Notes: a model not told the origin generated them from the letters alone. Positions 43,810 to 55,904 are shown, numbered from the stretch's first letter. The stretch: DNA of 64,000 nucleotides from Prorocentrum cordatum (GCA_963575745.1 CAUYUJ010003447.1:1064228-1128227); one strand, 5' to 3'. Numbers and translations: made by a program.

Positions 43810-44210
43810 GCGTGCCACCTTCCCCACGCAAGCAGGCGGCAGCCCGAGAGCATGATCGCCCCCCTCCCCCTAAAACGCCGCAAATCATCGCGGCAAACAC
43901 CTGGCCGTATGCGAGCACATCAGCATCCTGTTGCAATGACTTTCGACAAATATTGTGGGGGTGGTGCGATCATGATGCCCGTAGCGTCGTGGACCGACAC
44001 CGCAATCAAACAACAGTGTCATGTCACCGAATGCGCAAGCGCCGTACGCGATGCTGCGCCGTCAATTTACACTGACCTCTGACAGCGGCGGCGGGGTCGA
44101 CACACTGCCAAATGAGTGCTGCCACGAGCAGCGGCGCGCTCTGCCTGCTTCGCGCACGTGGCCCATCTGGCGCGACCTGAGCGCGCGGTCTGACCGTCTG
44201 GCCATGGCTC
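43810..44210 (-). other. Protein-like minus-strand stretch with in-frame TGA
   Basis: One minus frame reads RRSIAYGACAFGDMTLLFDC then GVGPRRYGHHDRTTPTIFVE and NRMLMCSYGQVFAAMICGVL, between TGA codons near 44062 and 43805. Third-position GC is near 57%, lower than in the supported exons. It may be a relic or chance. Confidence 0.2.
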
Positions 44211-44584
44211 AGGCCTCCCGAGGCCGCTCGGGGCGATGCACGCACCTCCGTCACGCTCTCGGCGGCGCGCAGCTGCTGGAACGCACCCGGAGGCAGAACA
44301 ACTGCACCTGGCAAGACGCCTGAAAACCCTGCCCTGAAAGACGGGCCAAGTAGATGGACTCCGAATCTAGGGCCCCCGCAGCGTGGCTGATGTTCGGCCG
44401 CTGCCTAGGCCTCTCACGGAGAAGAAAATTGGGGACGAGAGGCGTACGCGTTCCAGAAGGAGTCCACACCTACTACTGGAAGAGAGTGGACAGCCCTGGC
44501 CCTCCTCGCTGCTTCAACACCAAACAGAAGGGGCGCAAGGCGTGGAAACCCGATCCTAGGAAGAAGATCGGGGGGACAACAGAA

Positions 44585-44741
44585 TATCGATACCGCTGAC
44601 CCCAGGACATCTTTCCGGGTGCGGTCTGAGGCAAAGAGAACTCGAAGCGAATCCAGAATTTCGAAGCGAATCCAGCCGAGACGACGAGAGCCCCCCAGGA
44701 CTCAAAAAGGCCAAAATGAGGGCAGGGCAGCGGTATCGGTA
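44585..44741 (+). mobile_element. Family C: MITE-like element, copy 1
   Basis: The 157-bp unit begins tatcgataccgctg and ends cagcggtatcggta, inverted repeats matching at 13 of 14 positions. The interior has gtgcggtctgag, two copies of cgaagcgaatccag, cgacgagagccccccagga and aaaggcc. No coding capacity. It matches the copies at 45624 and 49772. Confidence 0.7.
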
Positions 44742-44774
44742 CAACCTCCTCTTCTGAGGATCGAAGTGGACCCC

Positions 44775-44775
44775 C

Positions 44776-44817
<42 letters not shown>

Positions 44818-44892
44818 CGACGACGACGACGAAGGACAGGACGACGACGACGACGGACAGGACGACGACGACGACGACGACGACGCCGGCGC

Positions 44893-44925
<33 letters not shown>

Positions 44926-44935
44926 AGTCGTGCCG
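44775..44935 (+). repeat. GAC then GGC trinucleotide array
   Basis: cgacgacgac passing into ggcggcggc, just downstream (in transcript direction) of the candidate exon at 44900-45001. Confidence 0.85.
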
Positions 44936-45001
44936 CCCGGCCCGCGGGGCAGGCCGGGCCCCGCGCTCGTCCGCGCGCTCGGAGGCGAACCCTGGCCTCG
45001 C
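44900..45001 (-). CDS. Candidate exon, unknown product
   Basis: After a CTGCCCGAG|GCG acceptor a minus frame reads ARPGFASERADERGARPAPR and then AGRHDSAA, with almost every codon ending in G or C. It then runs into an Ala-coding GCC array, so the 3' border is not resolved. It lies upstream of sirtuin exon 1 on the same strand. Confidence 0.3.
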
Positions 45002-45623
45002 CTCGGGCAGGGTCCGTGTCTGGGCGTCGTCGTTTTCGTGGTCGTCGTGGTCGTCGTGGTCGGCCCTCGCCCTGTTGCCTCCTTCTCTGCCTGCCCCTTG
45101 CCCTTCTCCTTCTCCTCCACCTTTTTGTTTCTCCGCCCCCCCCCTGCGCCCTGCTCCTCCTCCGACCCCTCGTCGTCGTCCCACCCGCGTCCTCGCCCCG
45201 TTCCTCCGCCACCTCATCTTTCGCCTCCCCCTCTCTCTTCCCACTCCTCTCTTTCTTCATCGAATTGCCAGGGATAAGCGAATCATCTTGCGCAACTGGT
45301 TTCCCCGGCGCCCCCCGACGCCAGAGGGGGCACCGATGCGTCGAAGAAGGGCGCGTGGTGGCGGGGCCGAAAATGGCTGCATGCAACAAATTTCGCACCA
45401 CACTTTGCCTTATCCCCCCTCTTCGTCGGACCCGAAACGGCGGGCAACTAGCGAATACGTTGCATTGCATTATCCGTGGCATCGTCTGTCCCATCGCGCC
45501 AACTTTCCGTTTCGAATCCGCGTCGAATCCGTTTAAGCCTCGTCAAACGCGCGCCGAATCCACGCCAATTCGGCGCAAGATGGTCAACAAAAAACGCCAT
45601 CCGTTCTTGGAAAAGACAAAAAA

Positions 45624-45764
45624 GGTTACCGCGAATTACTCCCTCAACCTCACCCTGAGTGCGTTCTTGCCAGAATTCCGAAGCGATTCCAGACGTGGCG
45701 ACGAGGGCCCCCCCTAGACGGACCGTAAAGGCGAAAGGTAGCGAAGGGCAGCGGTATCGGTACC
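45624..45764 (+). mobile_element. Family C: MITE-like element, copy 2
   Basis: The right end cagcggtatcggtacc is intact; the left end ggttaccgcg is diverged. The interior shows gagtgcgttctt, gaattccgaagcgattccagacgtggcgacgagggccccccc, aaaggcgaaagg. Confidence 0.6.
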
Positions 45765-45976
45765 TTTTCCGACTCTGATCTCTGATCTGTGGGACGTCGC
45801 ATTTTCCATAACGTGGACCCCTGGAGATCTAGACTTTTTCCCCAGGACGATGTGTTTCACCCCGAGTCGTTTTTGACAGTCCCCGGGCCCCGCGATTGCC
45901 CCCTGAGGCCGAACACTGCCGAACACATGCCGTCGTTGTTTTGGGGGGGTCCGCCACGAGAGGAGGTGCGGGCTGA

Positions 45977-47290
45977 CTAGTAATGCCAGGGTTTGGAAGA
46001 ACGAACTTGTTTCTGCTCGTACTCACACCAGTGTGGTCGCAATTCCTCCAAACGCATCATTGAATGGCGCGAAAGTGGTGCGCCGCGTACTGCCAGGGGG
46101 AGGCGGCCAGCGATGCCTTCGAGCTTAATGGTTGCGGACCAAAACTTCGCCGCCTCGGCGGCCGCTCCCCATCTTGAATGGCCGTGCCTCGGCATTACAA
46201 CATCATGTCATAATCATTGTGGCCATCCGATGCCAATGGTAGTGGTAGGAAATTGAAGCCTGCTCGCGCCGACGAGCAAAGAATCACAACGCCAATCATG
46301 GGGCATCTTCGAAGGCGTCGCTGGCCGACATGAGGAGGCGAGGCATGGCCGATCAGCGCAAATACGGCGCGCACTGGTGCATGAACGATGCGCGGCCTAC
46401 TCGCAAAACTCGACTGACCCCGATTGGTTTGGCTCCGCGCACAGCTGCTCGCGGCAAACAAGCAGCTAGGCTTTTCGACGCGTCCAGGGCAAAGACAGCT
46501 TCCGAAACTCGCGATTGTTAGTGGGGGTGCCCCGCCAACGAGTGCGGCAACAAGTGGGCCTGCGGCCCTGGCACCGCGGCGCAGTGGCCGCACTTTCAGA
46601 TGCCTGCGCGGAAGACGCGAGGAGGCCGCGGCAACAAACCGAAGAGGCCGCAAATCAGCACCAGCCGCAATTGACATACGGGTGATACACAGGGCGACCG
46701 CAGCCCACAAGACGCAACACTACGGCGCGACGCTCACCACTGGAACAGACACAAGGAGACATCACGACGCTGCCAAGAACAATGGACCGTTTGGGCAACA
46801 TTTCGAGATCCACCCTGTGAGACGCGCACTCGGACCACGATAGAGGCGTCACACGGGAGCCGCAGGGCCACGGCGCGGCACCTGACATGATGGACACTTG
46901 TCTGGGCGACGATGCAGTTGTCGGCCGAGGACCACAGCGGCCGTTGCGCGGCGCTCGCGCTGGGCGGGGGCATGAGGGAGCTGCAGCGGGACGGTTGCAT
47001 GGGGCGCTGATAAGCCCGAGGCAAGGAAAGACTGCTGCCCAATGTTTCGCATTCGTAGGCTAATTGTGCAGGCCAGCCGCGCCGGCAAGGATGCGGGCTG
47101 AAAATGCGGGGTAGGATGAACGCACAGCGCCTCGCTTCCCCGCTTCCGGATAGTCGCCTCTCCCTTTTAACGCGTTTCCTCGGGTGTCTCGTCGTTTCCT
47201 CGCCCTCGTCACCCTCGCGCGCCCTTCTGTGAGCGCGCCAGCGTAAGCGATGCCCGCAACGACAAGGCGGGCCCGCAAGGTCGAACACTT
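45977..47290 (-). pseudogene. Gene-like or retroelement relic
   Basis: Several minus frames are protein-like but broken: 45977-46195 (EAAKFWSATIKLEGIAGRLP, RLEELRPHWCEYEQKQVRSS), 46195-46710 and 46734-47288. Third-position GC is about 58%, unlike the sirtuin exons. With the reverse-transcriptase-like piece upstream at 47502-47750 the stretch could be one decayed retroelement. Confidence 0.3.
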
Positions 47291-47501
47291 CTGGCGCAAT
47301 TCCTGGGCCGCGAGAAATTCAAACCCCGACGCTGAACGGCCGTCTGACCCAAGGGAACAAGCAAACCGAAACGTTCAAACGCGCGTTCGCACCATCGGCC
47401 CCCCGCCAATCGTGGCTCTAGTCCATTGCCTTCCGTCCTCCATCCGCGGGTGGCTCTCTTGTCGAGACCGTCATTCGGTCGGGAGATTCCCATAGATGCA
47501 A

Positions 47502-47750
47502 TCAGAGGCCAAAGACTAAAGCCACGGAGGCCCCTAGCTGCACGAACCACACATTAAATTCAACATCCTGGCAAAACGTAGCTTCGTAAACTAAGCCCCA
47601 TGGGCAACGCACGAACGAGTACCGGTAGCCGCTTGGCGCCCAAAAGATTTCTGAACTGCAGCAGCAAACAAAAACACGCTGGCCGAAAAATGGTCGCAAA
47701 TTGGTCGAACAACAAGCGCGCAGCATGTAAACAAGTGCAGGAAACCACTG
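47502..47750 (-). pseudogene. Reverse-transcriptase-like fragment
   Basis: The minus frame reads FFGQRVFVCCCSSEIFWAPS, then GYRYSFVRCPWGLVYEATFC and QDVEFNVW. A parallel frame gives VLVRALPMGL at the same place. Together these resemble the RT region where a strand with Y-R-Y precedes P-M-G-L-x-x-x-x-x-F-Q. No catalytic YxDD follows. The match is weak and the clade cannot be assigned. Confidence 0.3.
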
Positions 47751-48044
47751 GTAAGCCCAAGCGGGTCAGAACTCGAGGGGCAATATCATCGATATGCAAA
47801 AGCAACGAAACGAAAACCGACGCGAAACACAAACACTGCTCGGCTGCTATTACAATCTGATCGAGCGCGCGGCTCAACAATTGCAACGCGGGCCAAGACC
47901 GCACGCAAAACTCCAAACTGACCGAAATCATACCGCAATGCTGTAGATTATTGGGCGAAGCAGGCAGAGAGGAAGCGATTGGTGCGAACGCCACTGCAAA
48001 ACACAGAAACATGCCTAAACCGAACGACCCGCGTTACACCGAAA

Positions 48045-48595
48045 ACTGCACGAACCAAACTGAAGGGACTGAACGATTCACCTCCGACTGAAGATTTCAA
48101 CCGAACGACTCACCTCCGAACAAAATTGAAGGGGCCGAGCATTCACCTCCGACCAAAGAAGGAAAAGCCCGAATCGCCCACTTCCGACCGGAAGCTGAAG
48201 AGACTGAACGACTCCCGACCGAAAGCTTGAGAAACCAAGCGTTTCAAAACCGACAAAACACTGAGGGGGCCAAGCGGCCCACATCGGACCGAATTTTAAA
48301 AGAACCGAACGACTCACCTCGACCGAGAACAGATGAGACCAAAAACTGTATATTCGACCGCAAACTGAAGGGGCCGAACGACTCCCCCCCGACGGGAAAC
48401 TGAGAGGAGCGAACGACTCAACTGCGACCGAATAAATGAAGGGGCCGAACGGTTCACCTCCGATCGGAAACCTAATGAACCGAATAATTGACCTCCGACC
48501 AACAGCTGAAGGGCCCGAACGACTCACCTGGAGCAAAAAATGAGGGAACCAAACGACTCACGTCCGACCGAAGGGAGGGAGCAGGGAGGGGAGCG
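48045..48595 (+). repeat. Degenerate minisatellite with ccgaacgactcacct core
   Basis: Many imperfect copies of gaccgaaaactgaaggggccgaacgactcacctc, 35-60 bases apart. The core ccgaacgactcac is also the unit of the array at 51490-51690. Confidence 0.75.
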
Positions 48596-49393
48596 GGGAG
48601 GGGAGAGGGGAGGGGATTCGCGTCCAGCCAAAACTGCGGAAGAGGGGAAGAGGGCAGAACAGGAGGAGCGCGAGGAAGAAACCCAAGTTGAGGAGGACGA
48701 GGGGGGGAAAAAAAGGAAAACGTCTACGTGGAAACGGCGTCTATCCCACAAGCCTCAGCCATGAATCCAAACCCGTTGCGGAACCACGACATGACAGAAA
48801 CGACGGCAATCGCTGCCAAGCAAAGAAAGCTGAGCGAGAGAAGGCAGAGAAGACGGCTGAGAAGACAGAGAGGCAGGGAAGGGAGAGGGGGAGGATCAGG
48901 GAAGGAATGCTTGATAATGAGAGGACGGGTCGATGAAACGCTGGGCAAAGCGTCGAACTAGTGTCGCAATCCACCAAGGACTGCGCCGACTGCTCGTCGA
49001 GTGATCGCCCAGGAGCGCGAACCAAAATCAGATCAGCATAATCCGAAGCGACACTCCAACTGCTGGTTCCAAATAAATTCGCGAACTTATAACACATGCG
49101 CATCATGAAGCCGCGTCATTCTTCCAAGACAATGGACATCTTTGGGAACACTTTTATACCACTACGGTGGCCTGTTGCGAGATCTCCCCCTCACTCAACG
49201 AGCTGATAAAACCCAAACCCCTGCCTCACCAGGGTTAACGGGACAGGGCAGGCCGACCCGAAGACGCAATTCGGGAGGGACTGCGAGTACCAATGACACG
49301 CTGCCGTTGGTAGCCAATCAGCGTGTCTCCTTCGACTGTGTCCGAAGGCCTGGTGTCTCGTCGACACGGCGGCGTCATTGATACTGTTTTGGC

Positions 49394-49541
49394 CTCCCGA
49401 GGGCAAGGGCAGCTGCCGGAAGGCCTCCTCGGCGCATGCCGCAACCAGCCGCGCCGGCGCGAGGCCCGCGCCACGCAGCAGCGCGCCGTGCGGCGGGCCT
49501 CCGGGCGACGTCGTCGCGCCGCCGCCGCCGTCCGCATCCAC
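49394..49541 (-). CDS. Candidate exon upstream of the sirtuin core
   Basis: An acceptor ccgacgaggag|GTG opens a minus frame reading VDADGGGGATTSPGGPPHGA then LLRGAGLAPARLVAACAEEA and FRQLPLPSG. It ends at TCGGGAG|GCC, a GC donor, after 49 codons plus one base. Codon bias is very strong. Position and strand suit an N-terminal exon of the sirtuin gene, where an acidic-Gly stretch and a helix often precede the core. There is no motif proof, and its phase (one trailing base) does not join exon 1 directly, so at least one more exon would be needed. Confidence 0.45.
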
Positions 49542-49771
49542 CTCCTCGTCGGCCCGCGGCCCCCACGGCCTTTCGGGCAACCACGAGTCCTCGAGCACCC
49601 TCGATCCGCGACTCCTCGAAGGTCCTCGATCCTGAAGAATCGAAGATCGGAGAACAAGCATCTGCATCAGCAGAAACTTTTGGAGGTCCGTGCGGGTCTC
49701 TTGGATTGGCGCCGGGCCCCACTAGGGCGCCTCTGGCGCGTCCAGCACAGTCCAGCTCGGGCAAGCAAGGA

Positions 49772-49908
49772 GATACCGATACCGCTCCTCCCTGGGCCTC
49801 GTGGGGTGCGCTCTGACCAGGATTCTGAAGCGAGACTGGCCGTGGCGACGAGGGCCTCACAGGAGGCCCACAAAGGCAAGAGCCAGGGAAGGTCAGCGGG
49901 TATCGGGG
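49772..49908 (+). mobile_element. Family C: MITE-like element, copy 3
   Basis: Begins gataccgataccgct and ends agcgggtatcggg (inverted repeats). The interior gtgcgctctgaccaggattctgaagcgagactggccgtggcgacgagggcctcacagga matches copies 1 and 2 in order. A diverged, end-less relative lies at 50715-50810. Confidence 0.7.
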
Positions 49909-50149
49909 GCTTTTCCTCCTCTGACCCCCCTTCTCCCCACGCGCCACGCGCCCCCGCATCCCATCTTCCACGATCCTCTTACTCATCGGTCCTCGATAAT
50001 CCTCGGTCATCGATCCACCTCGATCTTCGATCATCGATCCTGAATTCGACAGCCCCTGAGATCCTGAGATCTCGATCCTGAATTCGACAGCAGGAGCGGC
50101 GCCAGCCACGGTCATCAAGATAGTGGAAAATCCTTGTTTTACTCGAGAA

Positions 50150-50181
50150 GAGAGTAAAGAGAGGAGAGAGAAGGAGAGAGA

Positions 50182-50212
<31 letters not shown>

Positions 50213-50300
50213 CGAGACAGAAAGATAAAGAGAGAGAGAGAGAAACAGAGACAGAGGAAGAGGACGGGAGAAAGAGAGAGAGAGAGAAAGAGTAATTGAA
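50150..50300 (+). repeat. (GA)n microsatellite
   Basis: gagagagag with gacag interruptions. Confidence 0.9.
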
Positions 50301-51299
50301 CAGAGACCGACCGTCCCAGCACTCGTACGAAGTCTAAGGTCTACAACCAATGTTGTTATAACAAAATGGATCATTGACATAATGCAGAAAGGACTGCCAC
50401 ACATCCAAACTGCATCTGTCAGAGATGATGCAACAACATGTGAAACAAACACAGAGGAGATCCCATAACATGTATTGGTGGACGTGCAGGAAAATCACGA
50501 CGAGGGACGAGGGAGACTTTCGGGCCATAACTCTGGCCTCTGGCGGCTGTTCGGGACGAGTCGGGCAAACCTGGAACGCCCTCGGCGAGACGCATCTGCT
50601 GCAGCGAATACCGAGGCCCACGAAAACACTTGAAAACGTCAAACCTCGGACACTTGACCACGGCTCTCAGTGATCGCAGGGCCTGTGGGACAACAGGCAA
50701 AATCGCGAACCCATCGCGGAGTGCGTTTAGGTCAGAACCTGGGGAGGATCCAGCCGTGGCGACGAGGAGCCCCCTGGAGGCGCAAGCCTTCGCAACAGTT
50801 CTCAGCGGTGGATAAACCTCTTTAGCAAACCACCATTTAATTAAAACGGCCTGGGACTGAAACCGACGGACCTGGACCCGCAAAATCCCACCAGCCCTTT
50901 GGGCGTGAGTGGTTTAGAGAGCCCGCTCTGTTCTCACCCCCCCTTCTTCCCCTTCGGGGAGGGGTTTACCCCTCCCCCTACCCCCTCCCCCTGGGCCTGG
51001 AGAGGTCCTTTCGCGGGTCGTTGGAGGGGTCTTTGACGACTCCTGGGAGGGCTACAAAACGACACCCCTCACGAGGATTCTGGCCCCGACGGGGGGAGGC
51101 AGAAAAAACCCTCTCCTCTTCTTGGAAGCCATAATCATTGATTTTACTACGGTTTGGGCCCCATTTTGGCCTCCTGAGGGGGCAACGCTCATTAAAGCCC
51201 CCCTCTTCTTTCAAGGCAAAATCATTCATGTTACGAAGGTTTTGGGCTCATTTTGCCCTTATGAGGGGGCAGCGCTCATTAAAGCTCCCCTCTTCTTCG

Positions 51300-51440
51300 A
51301 TCGATTCCCTCCAAGATGGCCCCAAGAAGCGCCCAGGAGGCACCAAGAGGCTCCAAGATGGCCACAAGAGGCCCCCAGGAGGCCCCCAAGAGGATCCCAA
51401 ACGGCCCAAAGAGGCCCCCCCGAGGCACCCAAGACGCCGA
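51300..51440 (+). repeat. ccaagatggcccc / caagaggcccccagga short-unit repeat
   Basis: Units of 12-15 bases such as aagatggccccaagaggc repeat with variation. The same type occurs at 54520-55010 and, inverted (tcctggggcctcctgg), at 63110-63370. Confidence 0.7.
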
Positions 51441-51489
51441 AAAGCCCATGAGGACGACCCTCTACTCGCCTGGGCGTCGTTTCTGGACG

Positions 51490-51695
51490 GGCAGGAGGAG
51501 GGGCCCGAACGACTCACACCAGGACGAGGGGCCCGAACAACTCACACCACGAGAAGCCCGAACGACTCACACCAGGACGAAGAGCCCGAACGACTCACAC
51601 CACGAAGAGCCCGAACGACTCACACCAGGAAGAAGGGCCCGAACGACTCACACCAGGACGAGAAGCCCGAACGACTCAAACCACGAGGAGCGCTT
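51490..51695 (+). repeat. Minisatellite, gcccgaacgactcacaccaggac unit
   Basis: Seven units of 27-31 bases in tandem, well conserved. Confidence 0.85.
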
Positions 51696-53149
51696 TCTCT
51701 CCCTCCTCCTCCGCCTCGTCCTTCTCCCGCTCCCACCACAAGGAGGATGTACAAGGAGGCGGGAGGAAGGAGGAACAGGGGAGATATGCGGGGGCAGGCG
51801 GAAACACGCCTGAAAAACACGACTCTCGGCATGCTTCGCTAGAGTTGCTGTTTTGAGATGGGCTGGTGGGGATACGCGAAGCGTGAAGAATTGACTGCCG
51901 CAACGCCCTCTCGCGAACCGAACACGGCCAATTCGCTGATCGACGTGTCGGGGCAGGAGGTCTGTCCACCCCCGGAACTCTTCGAGACGAAGAGCAGCGA
52001 TCCGCACAATCCACTGCCCAAGGCGTCGCCGCCGGCGGGGCGGGAACGGCGGCGCCGCCGAGCGGGCGCGGCCTGAGCTGCGCGCGCCCTCCGCGGCCAT
52101 CCGGGCCGTGCCCCCACCCCCCCCCACCCCCGTCTGGATGCACCCCGCGCGGGCCGCCAAGGAACGAGAGGGAGAGACATCGTGCTGGACAAGAGAGAGT
52201 TTTTGCTGTAGACGACTCCCAAACAAGCTCTCGGAGGTGAGGATTGAGAGGGAGGCCTGATACCTCAGATGAGGGACTCCTGGGAGCCCATGGCGTGACG
52301 AAGCCCATGTGCTTAGCCTCTAGGATGCACTTGAAAATCAGGCCTTGCCAACGACGCGCTGGGGGAGAGTAACTTAGTAGGGGGGGGTCGGCGAGCCGGC
52401 TCACGCGGCTGCTCTTCCCGGCGCCTGGAGGCGCCAGTGTATGAGGCGAAACCAGCTGCGTGCAACAAATCTCGTGACGCCCCCCCTCCTTTCCGAACCT
52501 CGCACTTTCGTCCGGCTCTGGAAAATCCCCCCCCCTTTCGATCTGTTCCGTGCGGGCCACCGAGAGGCGTGATGGAGGGATTGATTCCACTTATTCCAGC
52601 CGTGGACACGCCACCAGGTTGCCATGCACCGCGCACCTCTGAGAATCGTGGCCCTAAGAGTCCCCAGGGCCAGGACACAAGATAAACAAATTTAGAGGGG
52701 CGCTCCAGTCGAAAGGCGGAGAAAGAAAGAAAGAAAGAGAGAGAGGTGGTCGCGAGGTCTCGGCTGAGTCCGCGTCCGCCGTGCTTCCCAGGAGCCCACG
52801 AAAACGGCGACTGTTGAAGGATTCGCAGTCACCCAAGGAGCTGTGACGTCGCGGCTTGGTCCACGCCCTCCGTGCCTTCCAGGAGCTGACGAAAATCGCA
52901 ACAATTGCGCAAATCACAGCCACCCATGGAGCTGCGAGGTCTTGGCTGGGTCAGCTCACTCCCCTACTCCGCGCCTCCCATGAGCCAACGCCAGTGGCAA
53001 CGTTGGAGCAGTTCGCAAACACACAGAGGAGCAGCGCAGGATGAGCCAGGGAGGAGGGAGGCGGGAGGAGGAGGTCGCGCAAGTGCTTGATTCTTAACGA
53101 AATCCATCACAGGAGGGTAGGGAATCAACTGCTCCTCCCCGTCAACCCC

Positions 53150-53360
53150 CTTTCCTCCATCTCCTCCTCCTCCTCCGCCTCCTCCTCCTCTTCCTCCTCC
53201 GCCTCTTCCTCATCCTTCTCCTCCTCCTCCTTCTCCTCCTCATCCCCCTCCTGCTCTTCCTCCTCCTCCTCCTCCTCCTCCTTTTCCTACTCTTCCTCCT
53301 CTCCCTCCTCTCCCTCCTCTCCCTCCTCTGCCTCCGCCTCCGCCTCCTCCTCCTCACTTT
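53150..53360 (+). repeat. CTC trinucleotide array
   Basis: ctcctcctc with ttc and gcc interruptions. Confidence 0.9.
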
Positions 53361-53718
53361 GCCGCTCCTTCCTCCTCCTCGCCCCTGCTCCGGAAAAGGA
53401 GACTGGCTGTCTCGAGCGGCTCGTCGTTCTGGGGGGGTTTGGCCTCGGGGAAAAAACGCGTCCTGAGGGAAACGGGGTCTTGGACCCATGGGCTTTCTCC
53501 AGGATTAGCTTCACAACTGGAGTCGCACGCAATCTTTGGGCCCTGGGAAGGCCGCGGGAGCCTGGAAACGGAAAATAAACTCCAAGACCCTTCCGTCAAA
53601 GCGAGAAAAAAAGAAAGAGAAGGAGATCAAAATCAACAATTGAGGGAGAGCAAGACAGAGAGAGAGAGAGAGATCGGACCGTCACGCAACGACCCCCGCG
53701 TCGCGACCACGTCGCGAC

Positions 53719-53834
53719 CTCTTTTCTGCAGTGAAACGTGGGCGCCCGAGGGCTGGTCGATGGGCGCGCGCAGTGCGGGGTGGTCCAGGCTGCGGCAGGC
53801 GGTGCGGCCGAAAAGGACGCACAGCAACCGAGCC
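53719..53834 (-). CDS. Candidate exon, unknown product
   Basis: A CTGTAG|GG acceptor opens a minus frame (one leading base) reading ARLLCVLFGRTACRSLDHPA then LRAPIDQPSGAHVSLQKR. 32 of 36 codons end in G or C, against weaker bias in the other phases. A plausible donor is AGAG|GTCGCG. No family is recognised. Confidence 0.4.
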
Positions 53835-54519
53835 CTACAGCGCGGCCGGGCTACGCCGGGCCAACAGGCAAGGAAGAGGAGGGCACGGAAGAAAGAGACA
53901 GCCGCGTAAGCATCAACATTCGGGCGATGCTTGATGGAGGGATGATGAACAGGCCTCCCCCGCCGCCTCGTCACGTCACGATTGGCGCTGGCGCCGTCTG
54001 GGAATGAGCCATTCCTAACCAGAGGGCGCGGGCGCGGATCGTGACGTGACTGGCCCCCTCCCCTCCTGCCCCCTCTGCGCACGCCCATAGCCGCCATGAG
54101 GGGCGAGGAAACGCGAAAAGAAGTCACGATGTCAACGGAAAGGCTGGCATTCCACACAACGTCCTCCACATCTGGGCAAGATAAATAGGAGGGGAGCTGC
54201 TCAACGATGTTCGGATATTCCATCCCCAGGGGTTTTCGGGCCGTTCCAGAGGAGCGGTAGGAAACTGCACGAAGACTAGTCTCCGTGTGAAGCTATCGGG
54301 TAAGAGCACGCATACACAATACGTTGTGTATAATAGACGGGGGAATCCGCCACCGCGCCTGGGCACCGAGTGGGCATGTCCTCTGATCGTTCGCCCAGTC
54401 CCCTGAGCCTCACGCCTCGATCCTTCGTAAGAGGCCCAGACCCCGAATGCACAACTTGCGTTGGGCTTGCCGCGGCTTCCCGCATGCTTGCCGCGGCTTC
54501 TCGAATGACATGTTCGGGC

Positions 54520-55010
54520 CCGAGATGGCCCCAAGAGGGGCCAACAGGGCCTCTAGACTCAAGAGACTCTAATGACGTCCAGAGTGCGCCCCGAGACGCG
54601 CAAAGATCGCCGCAGGATGCCCAAGATGGCCCCACGACGGCCCCATACGCCAACAAGACGCACAAGAGACTTCGATGACTCCCTCGAGGGCCCCAACATT
54701 GATTGTCAAGTGGAAGTTGAAGGATTTTGGCGTTATCACCTTCTCGGCTTCCTTACGCTCCAACCGAGATCGCCCCAGGACGGCCCAAGAGGCCTCCGAG
54801 ATGGCCCCGAAACTGCCCACAAATGCCCCAAGACGGCCCGAGAGGCGCCCAAGACGGCCCCAAAGACGGCTCCAGAAGGGGCACAGATGGGGACCCGAAC
54901 AGACATGTTGAGTCCTCGGCCCCTAGGGCCCCCCAGGAGGCCTCAAGAGGCCCACAAGAGGCTCAAAAACAGCCCCCCCAAAAGCCCCCGAGAACGCTCC
55001 GAAGAGACCC
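54520..55010 (+). repeat. Degenerate ccaagacggcccc short-unit repeat
   Basis: Interspersed aagatggccccac, caagacggcccgagaggc and aagaggcccacaagaggc units. Confidence 0.6.
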
Positions 55011-55714
55011 CAAGAAACATCCCTGAGAACTCGGACCCACAACCCAGGCACGGTGGCGGGATGGGGCGAAGGCCATACGATAGAAAGGACGAAAAAGCTA
55101 CGGAAGAACGGATGAGGAAGAAAGATGGAAGAGGAACACATGGCAAACACACGTGACAACATATGAGAACACACCTGAAAACAAGACGAGGACAGTAAGA
55201 CGAGTTTGGGGAAACATGCAAGGGACAAGCGAAGCGTAGGAACAGTAAGAAGGCGAGAGGGGGGGCGCTTCGGGGGGAGACCCTCGAATGCGGCTAGGCC
55301 AGAAACTGCCAAACACCTCGGTCTACGATTCCTCGCACACAAACGAACCAGAAACTGGAGGAAGAAGGACACACAAACGAACGAACGCGCCAGCTGGCGG
55401 CCTGCGCGGAGCGATCGTGGCCGCTCACCTAATCAGCCTCAGAGCGCTTTCGTGGTTGTCCAGGCCTGGAAATAAACACGTCCGTTCCATCATTCGTTGC
55501 CCAGTGCCCAAGAGGAAATGGGAAGAGGACGAGGAGAAGGACGAGGAAGAAGAGGATGGATGTGGAGGCAGGTGGGTGGAAGGGAGGGAGGATGATGGGG
55601 ACGGAGGAGGAGCGACGAGCGAAGAAGGAGGATGTGGAGAAAGACGGACAAGTAGAAGCGGAAGGGGCACGAACCAAACGGGTCCCGAGAGAAACACGCC
55701 CTCAAGCCCGCGGC

Positions 55715-55831
55715 CTTCCCCTGGGACGGGCTGCTCGCACCGTTCGCGGGCCCCACGGAAAGCACCGCGGAGGGCACGCGCGGCGAGACAAACACGGCAG
55801 GACCCGTTTCCCTTGGGGCTCTCTTTTCGGC
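55715..55831 (-). CDS. Candidate exon with excellent borders, unknown product
   Basis: A textbook pyrimidine tract and acceptor (gatcctctccccag|GCC) open a minus frame of exactly 39 codons ending at GGGAAG|GCCGCG, a GC donor. It reads AEKRAPRETGPAVFVSPRVP and then SAVLSVGPANGASSPSQGK. Third-position GC is high. No family is recognised. Confidence 0.5.
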
Positions 55832-55904
55832 CTGGGGAGAGGATCGGAGACGAAGAGGATGGAGGCCTTCTGGATGGGGGCCGGACAACTGGGGCTTGAG
55901 ATTC

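Noticed and set aside
47790-47830. HIDDI in a minus frame as an RT YxDD motif
   Set aside because: It lies upstream of the PMG-like motif, whereas the catalytic motif must be downstream.
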